Shown here: piece by piece, positions 1 to 9,925 of the stretch | How the letters are laid out: every line of letters starts with the position of its first letter | Numbering within the stretch: the stretch's first letter is position 1 | Assembly: GCA_029204225.1 (NCBI GenBank) | Contig: CM055103.1 | Coordinates: 26,896,293 to 26,960,292 of the forward strand | Direction of reading: 5' to 3' | Length of the DNA stretch: 64,000 nucleotides | DNA from: Diphasiastrum complanatum | Lineage: Eukaryota; Streptophyta; Lycopodiopsida; Lycopodiales; Lycopodiaceae | Notes under the pieces: generated by a model | What the model was told of the DNA's origin: nothing | The model's database searches: none | What the model saw: only the letters and a program-made list of their open reading frames with translations | Position numbers and translations under genes: made by a program

Positions 1-1152
1 GTTCATCCGGCCCATACCATTGTTGCTGCTCAGGTTGAGGTGATGCTGGTATTTTTGGTTCCGCTATTGTCAAGTTTATATGGGCCACTTGTTGATTAGC
101 TGGCCCTGATGTTGTAGGTAAGGCCATGTGTTGTTGATTATTCGGCGCGCCATACCTTAGTACCGCATTTGGTCCCCTTGGTGATATGGATAAGAGGTCT
201 GATAAAGACTTCTTTTTTGCTGCACAATTCGGGGGTTAAATGAGAAAAAGGCCATCTTGTGCGATGATACATTACACAGATGGCAAAATCTCTATTTCAG
301 TCTCAGATTCTGCTTTAGGACTGGACACTCATTTGTTGTATGGTTTTGTGTGCACACCAAACACCCAACATTTTCGCGATGGGGATATTGTAGCTGGTTT
401 TGTTCCGATGGATTGAACGTTGTTGTTATAGCTCCCTGCAAGGCCTTTAATTTTTGATCAAATTGAGCCCTATGTTGCTCCATCTGCTATTTGTGTAGTT
501 TTGTCATTTGTTCCAATAGTAGTTCTGTGGACAGAGTGGAAGCGTTTGATGATGATGAAGCTATCGAGGGAGTAGGAGTATAGGTGGTTGGATATTCATC
601 GTCTGATCTCTCATTCTCTTTCCTGATGGCATCCTCCATAGCTTCTTGCAAAGTAGCGTACTACTCTCGTCGTTTTAGCTCTCTTTTGATGCTATGTGGC
701 AATCCCACAAGGAACCACATAATCACCGCATAATTGGGAGTTAGAACTGCACTGCATTTGGATCATAGATGTTTGACTCGCTCAATATAATCCCTGATCC
801 TTTCTCTCTTTTGCATCTTGACTTTGCTCAACAGGAGAAACGGGTCCTCTAGGAATTTCCTTGTTTTAAAGCACGTGATGAGAGCCGCTTTAACTACTTC
901 CCATGTGGTTTTTTCTTCCTCTGACAAGTTGAAAAACCAATCTTGAGCCACAACTACTAGTGACATGGGGAACAACATCAACTTCTCTACAGGAGTGCGA
1001 TCGTCGTAGATTTCACAAGCCTGCTCGCAGATTTGGAGGAAGCGAATGGGATCTGATGATCCATCGTATTTTGGTATTTCCCTCCGTGGTGCCCTTCGGA
1101 CTGCTTGCAAGGGTGCAACAGGTACGAGTTGATCCATTGGATCCATTGGCAC
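1..1152 (-). pseudogene. Ty3/gypsy gag, decayed, cut by window edge
   Basis: This is a retrotransposon gag read right to left. The conserved core at 763-1152 (129 codons) has the plant Retrotrans_gag pattern: a KYDGSSDP start, then QDWFFNLSEEEK, then RERIRDYIERVKHL. A TGA just after that last motif breaks the frame; the second copy (gag of the element at 6060-17277) reads on through this point. At 292-483 comes a zinc-knuckle-like CLVCTQNHTTNEC (spacing CX2CX3HX4C). A second knuckle beginning CHLC has lost its last Cys. The leader, primer-binding site and 5' LTR follow to the right, so this is the 5' end of an element whose pol lies outside the window. It is closely related to 15013-16357. 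Confidence 0.85.
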
Positions 1153-2398
1153 TGGTTCTGGTTCTGCCTCCAGTTGTGCAGCTGCTATTCTAGGAAGGTG
1201 TGGTGCTTGCTATTGATCATCCAGATCTCAGATTAATCTAGTGGTAGGGTCCAAGGTTGTTGGATCTTGCTGATACAGTTGAATGCAATCTAGATCTTAG
1301 GAATCTAATCAATCTGATAGGCCGGTATTGAAAATTCAGGCATCTTATGGTGGTTTTTCCTTGATAACTTTTTACTGCTTGCATTGATTGGCCTGAGATT
1401 TTGACAGTAGCTGGATCTGGTGCAGATGTAACTACTGATCTAGTCTACGATGATTACTCATGTGAGGGTTGGATATGAGAGGGTTTTTTCACTGATTTTC
1501 AGTCAAAAAAACTTGACTTTTCTCAGATTACTAGGAAGTAACACTTGCAAGGTTTACAGGAGCTGCATCTGATATAGATCTGACTCTGGAAACCTCTGCA
1601 AAGGTTAACTCTTACATAAAGTGAAAATTTCACTATTTACGAGGGTTTAGAACCACTATTTTGTCTTGATCTTCACCAATAATCAAAACTAACTTTCTCA
1701 GGCTTCACCACTGATGAAAAATGATATTCTGGATCGATTGGAGTGGTCTACGAGAGTTACTTTTGTAAGGATTTTTGGATCTTCAAATTTTAGTGATTTT
1801 TTAGCACTTAAATCTAATTTTTTGCTCACTAGAATCAAACTAACTCTCGCAGACACTTCTGTGTCCTGGTCTCAGAGATGGAACTTCAAAATTCTCTGCG
1901 AGGACTTTTGACTACTGGAACTAAAAATTTTTGTGTCTGCGAGGGTTCTGATGGATTTTCCCTCCATTTTCTCACTGGAAACCTTTGCACTGGCAGTTGC
2001 ACTCGGAACTAATTCTCGCAAACTTCTCTGTGTCGTTGTCTCACTGAGATGGAACTTCAAAGAGCTCTGCGAGAGTTCTTATGGAAATTTGAAATTTTTT
2101 GATTTTTTACAAGGGTTTTTTGAATTTTTATGGTTTCTTCTCTGATTTTTGCAATGCCTCTAAAATGCAGATTGGTGTGTTTTTTGGGTTTTTTCAAATT
2201 TTGGTTTGGATGTCAAGCCCTTAGAGGCTGTTCAGGGCCTCCTCTACCCTCCCACACCTCCTCCGTTAGTTGAGAACAGTCCAAACACAAGAAAATACAA
2301 AAAACTAACTCTTCCTACCCCAAAATCCGCCTAAAACTACTCTAAATAGCAAGAAATAGCTAAAATGTAGCTATACCAGTTAGTGAGAACCTATCCTC
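1153..2398 (-). other. Gypsy 5' leader with repeated TGCGAGAG-type motifs
   Basis: This is the untranslated leader between gag and the primer-binding site. No convincing coding frame is seen. It carries a short dyad motif again and again, in forms such as CTCTGCGAGAGTT, AACTCTCGCA and TGCGAGGGTTC (for example near 1747, 1845, 1897, 1937, 2013 and 2068). The motif is often next to a longer block that includes CACTGAGATGGAACTTC. The same blocks recur in reverse orientation at 33140-34260 and, more sparsely, at 10380-10760 and 16545-16600. Confidence 0.6.
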
Positions 2399-2411
2399 GG
2401 CAACAACGCCA
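2399..2411 (-). promoter_or_regulatory. Gypsy primer-binding site
   Basis: On the minus strand this reads TGGCGTTGTTGCC, directly after the LTR end (one extra base lies between). It closely resembles the TGGCGCCGTTGCC type used by Athila/Tat-like plant gypsy elements, where a host tRNA 3' end primes minus-strand DNA synthesis. It fixes the LTR at 2412-3177 as a 5' LTR read right to left. Confidence 0.65.
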
Positions 2412-3177
2412 CTATAGGGACGTAGATCTTTCGTAGTTCTAGCCCTTCCGCCTGTCAACAAGGATTAGAACACTGGATAGGTGCCTTACTATGTAAAGAT
2501 GCAACTTTTAGATACTTCTCTACTTCCTCTCTTAACTCTACTCACCACTAACACTACCCACCATTAACTCTACACCACTAACTAACATTCCACATGATTT
2601 TAGAGAGGAGATAAATAGAGTGAGAGGGGAGGTTAGCTCATTTGCTCATTGTGCATGCTAATGGAGAAACATTAACAATTGAAACCAAAAACATGTAAGC
2701 TAGAAAGCAAAAGCAAACACACAAAGAGCATTAGCAAGTAGTGAATAGCAAATGAGGATGCTATGGTAGAGTTTCCTCCTTCTCATTAAGCATGCAAATT
2801 ATGTAAAAATGGCCCTTTTTATAAAAAGGGGAAGGCCCTTGCCCCAAAATCCTATTGGCTAATATTGACATTGACCTATCCATTCATTTTGGCCCCAACT
2901 TGATCCAAGGGTCCACAAAAAGTACATTAGAAATCACAAGATTCATATGAGTCCAAGATTGGACCCAACTTTAAAAAGTTAAACTCTAAGTTCTAAGCTT
3001 GACTTTGGGCCTCAACTTTTTATTTTAATTACAAAAGGGCCTAAGTCTATTATTTCTATTTACATTTAACTTGTGTGCTCATTGGGCCGTGGGCTTATAC
3101 GCGCAGGAAGCCATGCCCTTGCAACACTTTTATTAACTAACTTTATTTATTTCTCTGTGTTGGGAATACTCCCAACA
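2412..3177 (-). repeat. 5' LTR of gypsy element at left edge
   Basis: On the minus strand the LTR starts TGTTGGGAGTATTCCC and ends CGTCCCTATA, where the related copy at 6060-6874 ends CCCTACA. The two copies align over the whole length, including an AG-rich tract, the block AATCCTATTGGCTAATATT and a GGGCCTCAA stretch, but they have clearly diverged. The start contains a short perfect-like palindrome (TGTTGGG ... CCCAACA). The element landed in an LTR of another family (3178-3275). Confidence 0.75.
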
Positions 3178-3275
3178 CATTGTGAGAGAGCAATTTTGTC
3201 TTGTCTTGTCTTGTTGCACTTTACGTTGTGCTGTGGTGATTGATTTGGTCAGGTTTTAAATCATATTCTCAAGCA
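3178..3275 (+). repeat. LTR fragment, family J
   Basis: About 95 bp match the reverse complement of 59380-59480. Shared features are three TCTTG units followed by a TTGCAC...GTGGTGATTGATT.GGTC block and TTTTAAATC.TATTCTCAA. The gypsy LTR to the left was inserted into it. Confidence 0.55.
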
Positions 3276-4060
3276 TGCATTTATGAGAAGTACGTCCAAA
3301 TGGGTTCAAGTTTCTGTTTGCAGTTCAAACATCAGATTACAAAACAATTTTATATGTTGTTTGTCAATTTACAAAAGCTACATGATTGTGACATTTCAAA
3401 ACTGCATCACATTTTCCACTAGATGCTTATACTTTGTATAGAAATGAGAATCATTTTTTTTGCAGATTTAGCTTAGACATCCGCCACTTTGGTCTCAATA
3501 AAAGCAGGTATTTTTTTGGCAAATATACCTCAGCGGGTCATAACTTAATTGTAGCAATATTCCAGTCTTTAGAATATAAAATGTTGGAGACACTTAACCA
3601 ACACCTCAAAAAGTCTAATTTGTATAACTTTTTGTTGCACTTAACGATAGGCAGCATCGGAGCTTTGGATTCTACAGATACGGTTTGTTAATCGCTATCA
3701 TCTGTCCCAGATGCAAGCAGGTAGAGCTCAGTACCAATACTTTATGTCGAGTGTCTCCAGTGGTATATTATCAACTACTGCTCAAGATTGCCTACTTAAC
3801 CCTTGCACATCTATTGTTGGCATGAGTATAAGCATAAGTAAGCAGTATGCCAATAAACTGCAAGCACCCTCAAGTTCTGAAATAATAAGATATCAAATCT
3901 AATTAATTGGTTTACATGATTCACATAAGTTTCAGAATGAAGAAAACACTAAAAAAGTATATTTTCCACTAGAAAGGTGAATATAGCAATGAAATTGCTA
4001 GTTTACCAAGAAAAGAGCAAAAGAACTTCTTCACATAAAAGTATAACCACTGCTTGTATT
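3276..4060. other. No recognised gene
   Basis: Short open frames only. On the plus strand two stretches are flanked by good splice sites: 3466-3507 (after a T-run plus GCAG, before GTATTT) and about 3653-3716 (after GGCAG, before GTAGAG). They do not join in a common open frame, so I do not call a gene. Confidence 0.3.
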
Positions 4061-4348
4061 CTATGAAAAGTCCCTTATATCATTCAAAGCTTTACAAATA
4101 GCCTCTTCACGCTCCTAGTAAAAGAGCCCACTAAAGGTAATTAAAAACATCTGAAAACTGCAAGGGTTAGAAAGATGCAACATGAAGATGTCTACCTCCC
4201 TCGTGTCAGATTTGGAGAAGCAATCTATTCTTTTGAAGTAAAAGCACTTGCACAATCAAACTCATCCAAAAACTCAAAATTGGTTTACCTTTGCAACCCT
4301 CTTCAGATTTTCAATTTTGTTGAGATCAAGCTGATCCATTCTATCGAT
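4061..4348 (-). CDS. Candidate last two exons of an unidentified host gene
   Basis: Two minus-strand pieces join cleanly in frame. Exon 4289-4348 (60 bp) follows a CTATATGTAG acceptor, encodes IDRMDQLDLNKIENLKRVAK and ends at a GTAAAC donor. Exon 4061-4114 (54 bp) follows TTTTACTAG, encodes EREEAICKALNDIRDFS and ends in TAG. Both junctions are phase 0. The product would be a charged, helix-prone C-terminus. I do not recognise the family, and I could not find convincing upstream exons before the copia fragment at 4815. It could be a severed gene remnant or a chance match to splice consensus. Confidence 0.3.
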
Positions 4349-4814
4349 CTACATATAGAAGAGCTTTATCAGAAATCAGTGTGCACCCAAAACTTTTGAC
4401 AAAGATCCCAAAGAAAACTTGGGAAGGGAACCATGTCATTTCAGAGTACAAAAGGTTTGTATTCAAAAAGAAAGTAGAGACAAAATTTCATGTCTACTTA
4501 CAGATCAATAAAGGCAGATCATAACGACACAGAATTCTACAAAATATCTAATATCAACAATGCAGTTCTCAAGTAATTCCCCATGTATTTGAAACGTGCA
4601 AGAAGATGACTCTTACTAGTGCTTCTTATCAATATCTCGGCATTCCACAGTACACATGAAAAGATGTAAAATATAGCATGAAGCTTGTATATCACAAAAA
4701 ATCTGAACATCCAAATGCTGGCCATTGATGCTCAAAATTGTCCCAAATCCTTAAAAGTAAGTTATGAGAATCGTGTTGTAACACCTTGCAGTTAAAAATT
4801 TAAATTCTTAGGTC
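4349..4814. other. No recognised gene
   Basis: AT-rich sequence with only short unrelated frames. It may contain intron or upstream sequence of the candidate exons at 4061-4348. Confidence 0.3.
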
Positions 4815-5552
4815 TCCACAGCTCATTTGTGATGACAGATTTAGATCTTATGCACTATTGCTTGGGAATCGAAGTATGGCAGAATGGCAATGATATCAGG
4901 CTGTGCCAAAGCAAGTACGTACGCGAGATATTAGAGAGATTTTGCATGATAGAGTGCAAACCTTCCATCACTCCTTGCGAAGCTGGTAAGAAGCTATCTT
5001 GTGTTGATGATAGTGGTCAAGTTGATGCTACATTATTTCGTCTACTAGTCGAGAGATGATTTATCTTATGACTACTCACCTTGATATTTGCTATGTTGTG
5101 AGCTTGATTAGTCAATTTATATCATCACCTACTATGGATCATTGGAAAGCACCTTGGCCTGGTCTATAAGAAACAAAGTGCTTTACCTAAGTTGCAAGGC
5201 TATGATGACGCTAATTGGGCAGGAAGTGTAGATGATAGAAAGTCAACTATAGGATATAACTTCAGTTTTAGTAGTGGCTGTTTTTCATGGTCTAGCAAGA
5301 AGCAGGACACTATTTCTCTTTTTTCTATACAAGCTGAGTATAAAGCGCTAAGTTTTGCTACTCAAGAAGTTGTTTGGCAGCGTAAGTTGTTGAGTGAGAT
5401 TGGCATGAAGCAGGTACATCCTACTGTTATTTTCTGTGATAGCCACAGTGGAATACAGTTGGCTAAGAGTCATGTCTTTCACACGAGAACAAAACATATT
5501 GAAGTGAAATATTACTTTGTGCGTGAAAAGCTACAATATGAAGATATAAGTT
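4815..5552 (+). pseudogene. Ty1/copia RT end and RNase H fragment
   Basis: This begins in the C-terminal part of copia reverse transcriptase (MTDLDLMHYCLGIEVWQ at 4829 on, then the SKYVREILERF block). It runs through the YRQL...TRPDICY region, which is frameshifted and broken by stops at about 5057-5190, into RNase H at 5192-5552 (GYDDANWAGSVDDRKST, WSSKKQ, then TKHIEVKYYFVREKLQ). It stops abruptly after EDISL, where the intact family goes on to a TKPL-like tail, and is fused directly to LTR sequence. Both ends are truncated, so this is a dead fragment. Confidence 0.85.
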
Positions 5553-6059
5553 TGATCATATTTGCTATATTTTCATATTTGGCAAATGGAGGCCAACTTT
5601 GTTTTAGACTTAGAGTTTGACTTTTCAAAGTTCATTAGTCTACATTTCAATTGAATAAACACTTTTTGAAAGTGTGGGAAAGTTAGAAGTCGAGTTTGAG
5701 TAGATTCAAATTTGAATGTTCAGTACTTTGAATCTAAATCCAAAAATAGTAGGGTTAGCATTTTGGTGGGAAAGCCAAGTGGCCAAATAGGGTTTGGACC
5801 TGTTATAAAAGAATGTAACTCATGGAGAGACATATCTTCTCTCTTCTCTATTTCATTTCATGCTTATACATGGTTCTCTTGGGTTCTACTATCCATTGGT
5901 GCACTATACTTGTGATTGCATGCAATTCTAAGTGTAGAATGATCTATATTTGTTATTTTTGGATCCACATGTGTGAAATACAATAGTTTGCTGGTTTTGT
6001 ATGGACAGCAATAGTACTTTATAATTTGATTCATGTTTGATCAAGTTCTATTAGAGTTT
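5553..6059 (+). repeat. Copia 5' LTR (family C), left part
   Basis: This is the left portion of an LTR that resumes at 17278 on the other side of the 11.2-kb gypsy insertion. It matches the minus-strand copies at 57160-57965 and 58144-58830 (shared TTTAGACTTAGAGTTTGACTT and ATTCAAATTTGA blocks and the TATAAAAGAATGTAAC promoter-like stretch). About 30 bp of the usual LTR start are missing, replaced by the RNase H fragment. Positions 6055-6059 (AGTTT) are one copy of the gypsy target duplication. Confidence 0.75.
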
Positions 6060-6874
6060 TGTAGGGTCGAAGATCTTGCGTAGTATAGCCCTCCCGCCTG
6101 TCAACAAGGGTTAGATCACTGGATAGATACCTAACTATGCATAGATGTTGTGTTAGTTTTCTACTTTCTCCCTTAACTCTATTCACCACTAACACTACCC
6201 TCCTTTAACTCTACTCCTCTACACTAACATTCATCATGCTTTTGGGTGAAAGGAAAGGATAGACAAGAAGAGGAAGAGAGAAGAGAAGAGAGAAAGAGAG
6301 AGAGATGAGATGGAGGTTAGCTCAAATGCTCAATGTCATTGCTTATGGAAAAACCTTAACTAATCACAAACAAAAAGCATGGAAGAAATGGAAATAACAA
6401 GCAATCACAACAATAGCATAAGCAAGATTGATTAGCAAATGAGGATGCTTGAGCTCTCAAAATAGTAGAGTCCCCTCCTCTCTATTAAGCATCCCAATAG
6501 TGTACAAATGGTGCCTTTTTATAAAATGGGGAAGGCCCTTGCCCCTCAATCCTATTGGCTAATATTCACATTGATCCTATCCATTCATCTTGGACCCAAC
6601 TTGATCGAAGGGTCCACAAAAGTACATTGGAAATCACAAGATTCATGTGAGTCCAAAATTGGACCCAACTATAAAAAGTAAACTCTAAGTTTAAAATTGA
6701 CTTTGGGCCTCAAGTTTTATTTTAATTACAAAGGCCCAAGTCTATTTTATTTTATTTACACTTTGGCTTGCGTGCTCATTGGGTTGAGCTTACACGCGTA
6801 GGATGCCATGCCCTCGCAACACATTTTATTGGACAATTTTATTTATTTACACTTTGTTGGGAATACCCCCAACA
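6060..6874 (-). repeat. 3' LTR of gypsy element
   Basis: Full-length LTR of 815 bp, TGTTGGGGGTATTCCC...CGACCCTACA on the minus strand. By eye it differs from the 5' copy at 16655-17277 at roughly 20 positions over about 615 aligned bases. It includes an AG-rich purine tract near 6265-6310. No obvious polypurine tract precedes it: the adjoining sense sequence ends GGCCGTGGGTCC. Confidence 0.85.
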
Positions 6875-6899
6875 GGACCCACGGCCTAAAGTAGTGCCG

Positions 6900-7943
6900 G
6901 TTCCTCGGCACTCTGCCGGTTTAGTATAGCACCCTCTTTGCCCACCTCTGGTGGATCAGGTAGCCCGTAATGTCTTCCATGAAGTTGAGACTGTCCAGTT
7001 TTTTGGAGTCCTTGGGCATGTGGAAGGACTTGCGGACTCCTGTCAGCCATTCTTGATCGACCCATTCTTGGAATCGGCGCGTCCAGGGATCTCCAAGGAA
7101 TGCAGCTCGATAATATACATGAGCGACTGGTAGCTAACCTTTGACTTTGTCGAAAGCTAGCGCCTTATTAGAATCAAAGAATATTGAGGAAAGAAAATCA
7201 TCCCATTTTGTTTCAATGTCCATTAAATGTTCTAAGTCTCGGGCGTAAGTGGTTGTCGCGCGGACTGTTGGATCAGGGCAGTTGGTATATTGATTTGTGA
7301 ACGTGGTGAGAGCCCTTCTGGCATCTACATCCGTAGTCCACCCATATTCTGATGGTATGATCGACCAATTAAAATTTTGCAGTGTGATCTTGTCCAGAGG
7401 GGTGCCACATTTCGCCCATTTGGATCGTCGTCTACATGGCAGGAAGTGCACGTTCACCCGTAATTGTTGCGGACTCGTCACGTAGGTTCTGATGGCCGCA
7501 GGGTGTCTTTTGAACAACTGTTGACGCCATTCTGGTTGTGGTTGGAGGGTGGGTAATGCTTGCAGTTCTTTGCCCTTTATTGTCTGAGCTGAAAACGATA
7601 TCTGCCAGCCGCCTCTTGATGACTCGTGGAGATACTTTGATAGGAATTCGTTGATTTTATCCTCCACGGACTTTGGTCTTCGGAAGACCCGGCTGGCAGA
7701 TATTGTGCGCGAACCTCTGGATGATGTGGCTTGGCTTTGGCTGGTATCTGCACCTTGGCCCTGGTCTCGCATCTCAGCAGCCGTATCTGTTTGTCCTTGG
7801 TCTTGGCCTTTGAACCCTTGATTTTCAGTGAATCCCCCTATTGCCTGGTGCTGGCTTTGGTCTTGGCTGGTACTGGCCTGTGCAGCGTCAAAATTAGGTG
7901 GCAGTGAAAATACCACGGGGGTGGGCTGGGCCTTTGTTTCCAT
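6900..7943 (-). CDS. Gypsy accessory ORF-C, unknown function
   Basis: An open frame of 269 codons runs from ATG at 7943 to a TAG just past 7134. The same frame continues beyond it for about 75 more codons (LPVAHVYYRAAFLGDPWTRR...), so the stop may be a late mutation. The first 80 residues are Gln/Ser/Asp-rich and low-complexity, with repeated DQGQ units. From about residue 85 the sequence looks globular (VEDKINEFLSKYL, GGWQISFSAQTIKGKEL, LRVNVHFLP, NFNWSIIPSEYGWTTDVDARRA). No retroviral domain, membrane helix or zinc knuckle is evident. It sits between integrase and the 3' LTR, the place where some plant gypsy elements keep extra or env-like frames. The frame size and composition argue for a real protein; the function is unknown. 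Confidence 0.55.
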
Positions 7944-8223
7944 GAATTTTTGGCAAGCCTTGAGGGTTTGTTTGGCCTAAGGGAGCTCGTGAGTTGCGCT
8001 TGTCCGATATTTGTTGAACTTTGCCTGGTGGCTATTTAAGGTTTGGCTATAAACCTACATCTGACGTCGAAGAAGATTCATTTTCTGATTGAGAGAGCGG
8101 TCTTGAGTCTGGTGCAAGTTGAGCTAACCAGACGAGCTTTTCATCTTGTAGGGCTTTGACCTCCGTCCCCAGGCGCGTATTCTCTACTTCCAAAAGGTTT
8201 AGTTGCGTCTGGATGGGAGCAAG
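7944..8223 (-). other. Spacer between accessory ORFs
   Basis: 280 bp with no convincing frame of its own. It may be decayed linker of one longer reading frame joining ORF-B and ORF-C. Confidence 0.4.
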
Positions 8224-9063
8224 TCATTGGGATGCTTCGGATTGAAGCTCCCGCACCTTAGTGGAGGCCTCTGTCAACGCTTTGGAGAGGCTTTGGATAT
8301 AATTATTGAGGCCCTCCTCCTTCTGCTGCAGCCTGGCGATCTCCTGGTGCCCTTCTTGTTCATATTGCTGAGTCAAAATCAGCTTGTGCTGCAGCTTGGT
8401 GAGTTCTGCTCGCAGTTGTGTGTTGCTTGTTGCCAAGTGTAGTACCCTGCTTTCCAAGATAGCTTTGGCCGCTACCGCATCCAAGATGTATTTTTCCAGA
8501 GTCTGGTACATCGTCGTTAGGTTTGTGGGAGCAGGAGGTACACTGGCACTGGTAGGGGCTTGTGTTGTATCGGCTCCGACGACTTGTGGAGTACCGTCGT
8601 CATCATCTTCTATCAGGTTCTCATTGGACCTGATGTCATCTGGGGCGATAGGATTAGCCCGATCTGGCGATGGTACAAAAATTGTTTGGACAAATGTGTC
8701 ATCGGGCAATGGTTGGTTGCCCTCGACAACCTTTGTTGGTGAAGCAGGTGGGGTTTGAGAAGTAACTGTGGAAACATGGGTGAGGACGGTTTGTCCAAAC
8801 GAGAGGATGGGAGGAACAGAGGGGAACTGAAGGGTGGTGTGGAGTATGGAAGAAGGTGAGGATGGAGCAAAAAGTGTCTGGCGTGGAGGTGAAAAATTGA
8901 TGACTTGCATCCATGCCAGAGTGTCTAGAGACAATTGAGAATCAGAAGGCAACGATGGCAATAGGAGTGATGGAGGATGCGATGGTGATGGACGAAGTAG
9001 TAAATAATGGAACAGAGATAGGAGTGGTATCAACAGAGGAAACGTGGATGGACACAGAAACAA
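8224..9063 (-). CDS. Gypsy accessory ORF-B, Pro/Ser-rich with coiled-coil tail
   Basis: 279 codons. The N-terminal 180 residues are rich in Pro, Ser and Thr, with an acidic patch (NENLIEDDDDGTPQVV). The C-terminal 90 residues have heptad-like spacing of Leu/Ile/Ala (LEKYILDAVAAKAILESRV, LRAELTKLQHKLILTQQ, IQSLSKALTEASTKV), typical of a long coiled coil. Overlapping Ser/Thr/Pro-rich frames at 8942-9408 suggest that ORF-A and ORF-B were once one protein with a globular head, a disordered linker and a coiled-coil tail, now frameshifted. No family is recognised; self-association of the product is inference from the coiled coil only. Confidence 0.5.
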   Translation of the reverse strand: MFLCPSTFPLLIPLLSLFHYLLLRPSPSHPPSLLLPSLPSDSQLSLDTLAWMQVINFSPPRQTLFAPSSPSSILHTTLQFPSVPPILSFGQTVLTHVSTVTSQTPPASPTKVVEGNQPLPDDTFVQTIFVPSPDRANPIAPDDIRSNENLIEDDDDGTPQVVGADTTQAPTSASVPPAPTNLTTMYQTLEKYILDAVAAKAILESRVLHLATSNTQLRAELTKLQHKLILTQQYEQEGHQEIARLQQKEEGLNNYIQSLSKALTEASTKVRELQSEASQ

Positions 9064-9331
9064 TTATGGATGAAACATGAAGAGAGGTAGCGACAACAGA
9101 GATCGGAGTAGGGGGCTGCACGGAAGAAGAAGTGGCGGCGGTTGATGGAGTGGTTAGTGCGGTAGTGGAGGCACGTCTTCGGGTAGCAGGTGGAGATGAG
9201 GATGTAGAGGCAGCGCCATGCATTCATTTGCTGGCCGTTGTGTTAATAACTGCAGGTTGGGAGGAGGTGGATGCCTAGGATGGCGGATAAAGGTTAGTGT
9301 GTGGCACTTGGGTGGACAAAAGAGATGAGCG

Positions 9332-9925
9332 TTAGAAATCGTGCACTTTCGCCTCGAGAAATGCACAGACAAAGTTACACAATAGGGGGACTGCTGCGAT
9401 ATGCTCATGGTTGTTGGGTTTGATGCAGTTGGTTAGTTCACGAATAAGAAAGCTATGCCAGTCGTATGGCACAACTGAGGGGCCATGGAATTCTAGAAAG
9501 GATTCCACTATCTGACTCAGCAGCTTAGACTGGATTCTGTCCTTGCGAAATGTTGAAATAACTAGAAAGTTATTCAATAGATGCGCAGCCATCTGAATGA
9601 TGGGTTCCGTGATAGCATCTATCAGGTAACCATTGTTAGTCTGGATTGGGATTTCTGGTGCGGTTTGGGTAACGAATGGTTTGATCAGAGTTTTGGAATG
9701 GCGATGGGAGATGGGTTGACGATCACTGGACATAATGCCAATGGTGACTATCGAGTCTACGTTATTTCTGACCTTGTACATGATACCTTGGTATAGGAAG
9801 TGGAAGCAAGTCTTTTCCTCGTCCCAGGTGGCGTAAGCGTGAAGGGAGAGGCCCATCTTAATCTCCAAATGGAAAAGCGTCGGGTAAAAACCCATTGCCT
9901 CTAGAAGTGGGTCAGCTACAGCCAT
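9332..9925 (-). CDS. Gypsy accessory ORF-A, unknown globular protein
   Basis: 197 codons from ATG at 9925 (MAVADPLLEAMGFYPTLFHL) to a TAG-type stop after VHDF. The composition is that of a folded, helical protein (MAAHLLNNFLVISTFRKDR, LLSQIVESFLEFHGPSVVPY, WHSFLIRELTNCIKPNN). It is the first frame after integrase in the element's own sense direction, 1.2 kb downstream of it. I do not recognise it. A head domain for the Pro-rich/coiled-coil ORF-B is the most natural reading. It has no signal peptide or clear transmembrane span, so an envelope role is not supported. Confidence 0.55.
   Translation of the reverse strand: MAVADPLLEAMGFYPTLFHLEIKMGLSLHAYATWDEEKTCFHFLYQGIMYKVRNNVDSIVTIGIMSSDRQPISHRHSKTLIKPFVTQTAPEIPIQTNNGYLIDAITEPIIQMAAHLLNNFLVISTFRKDRIQSKLLSQIVESFLEFHGPSVVPYDWHSFLIRELTNCIKPNNHEHIAAVPLLCNFVCAFLEAKVHDF

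Noticed and set aside
960-1193. Plus-strand frames opposite gag and other coding regions (also 9581-9796, 11245-11514, 25092-25277)
   Set aside because: Antisense shadows of recognised gag, pol or accessory frames, with no motif of their own.
3466-3716. Plus-strand exon pair with good splice sites
   Set aside because: The only open frame of the first exon runs into a stop in the second when joined, so no gene is supported.
9154-9408. Extra His/Pro-rich frame between ORF-A and ORF-B
   Set aside because: Overlaps better-supported Ser/Thr/Pro-rich frames and is most simply a frameshifted linker; not called as a separate gene.
6875-9925. Classical env-like gene downstream of integrase
   Set aside because: No signal peptide, transmembrane anchor or cleavage-site pattern is visible in the three frames.
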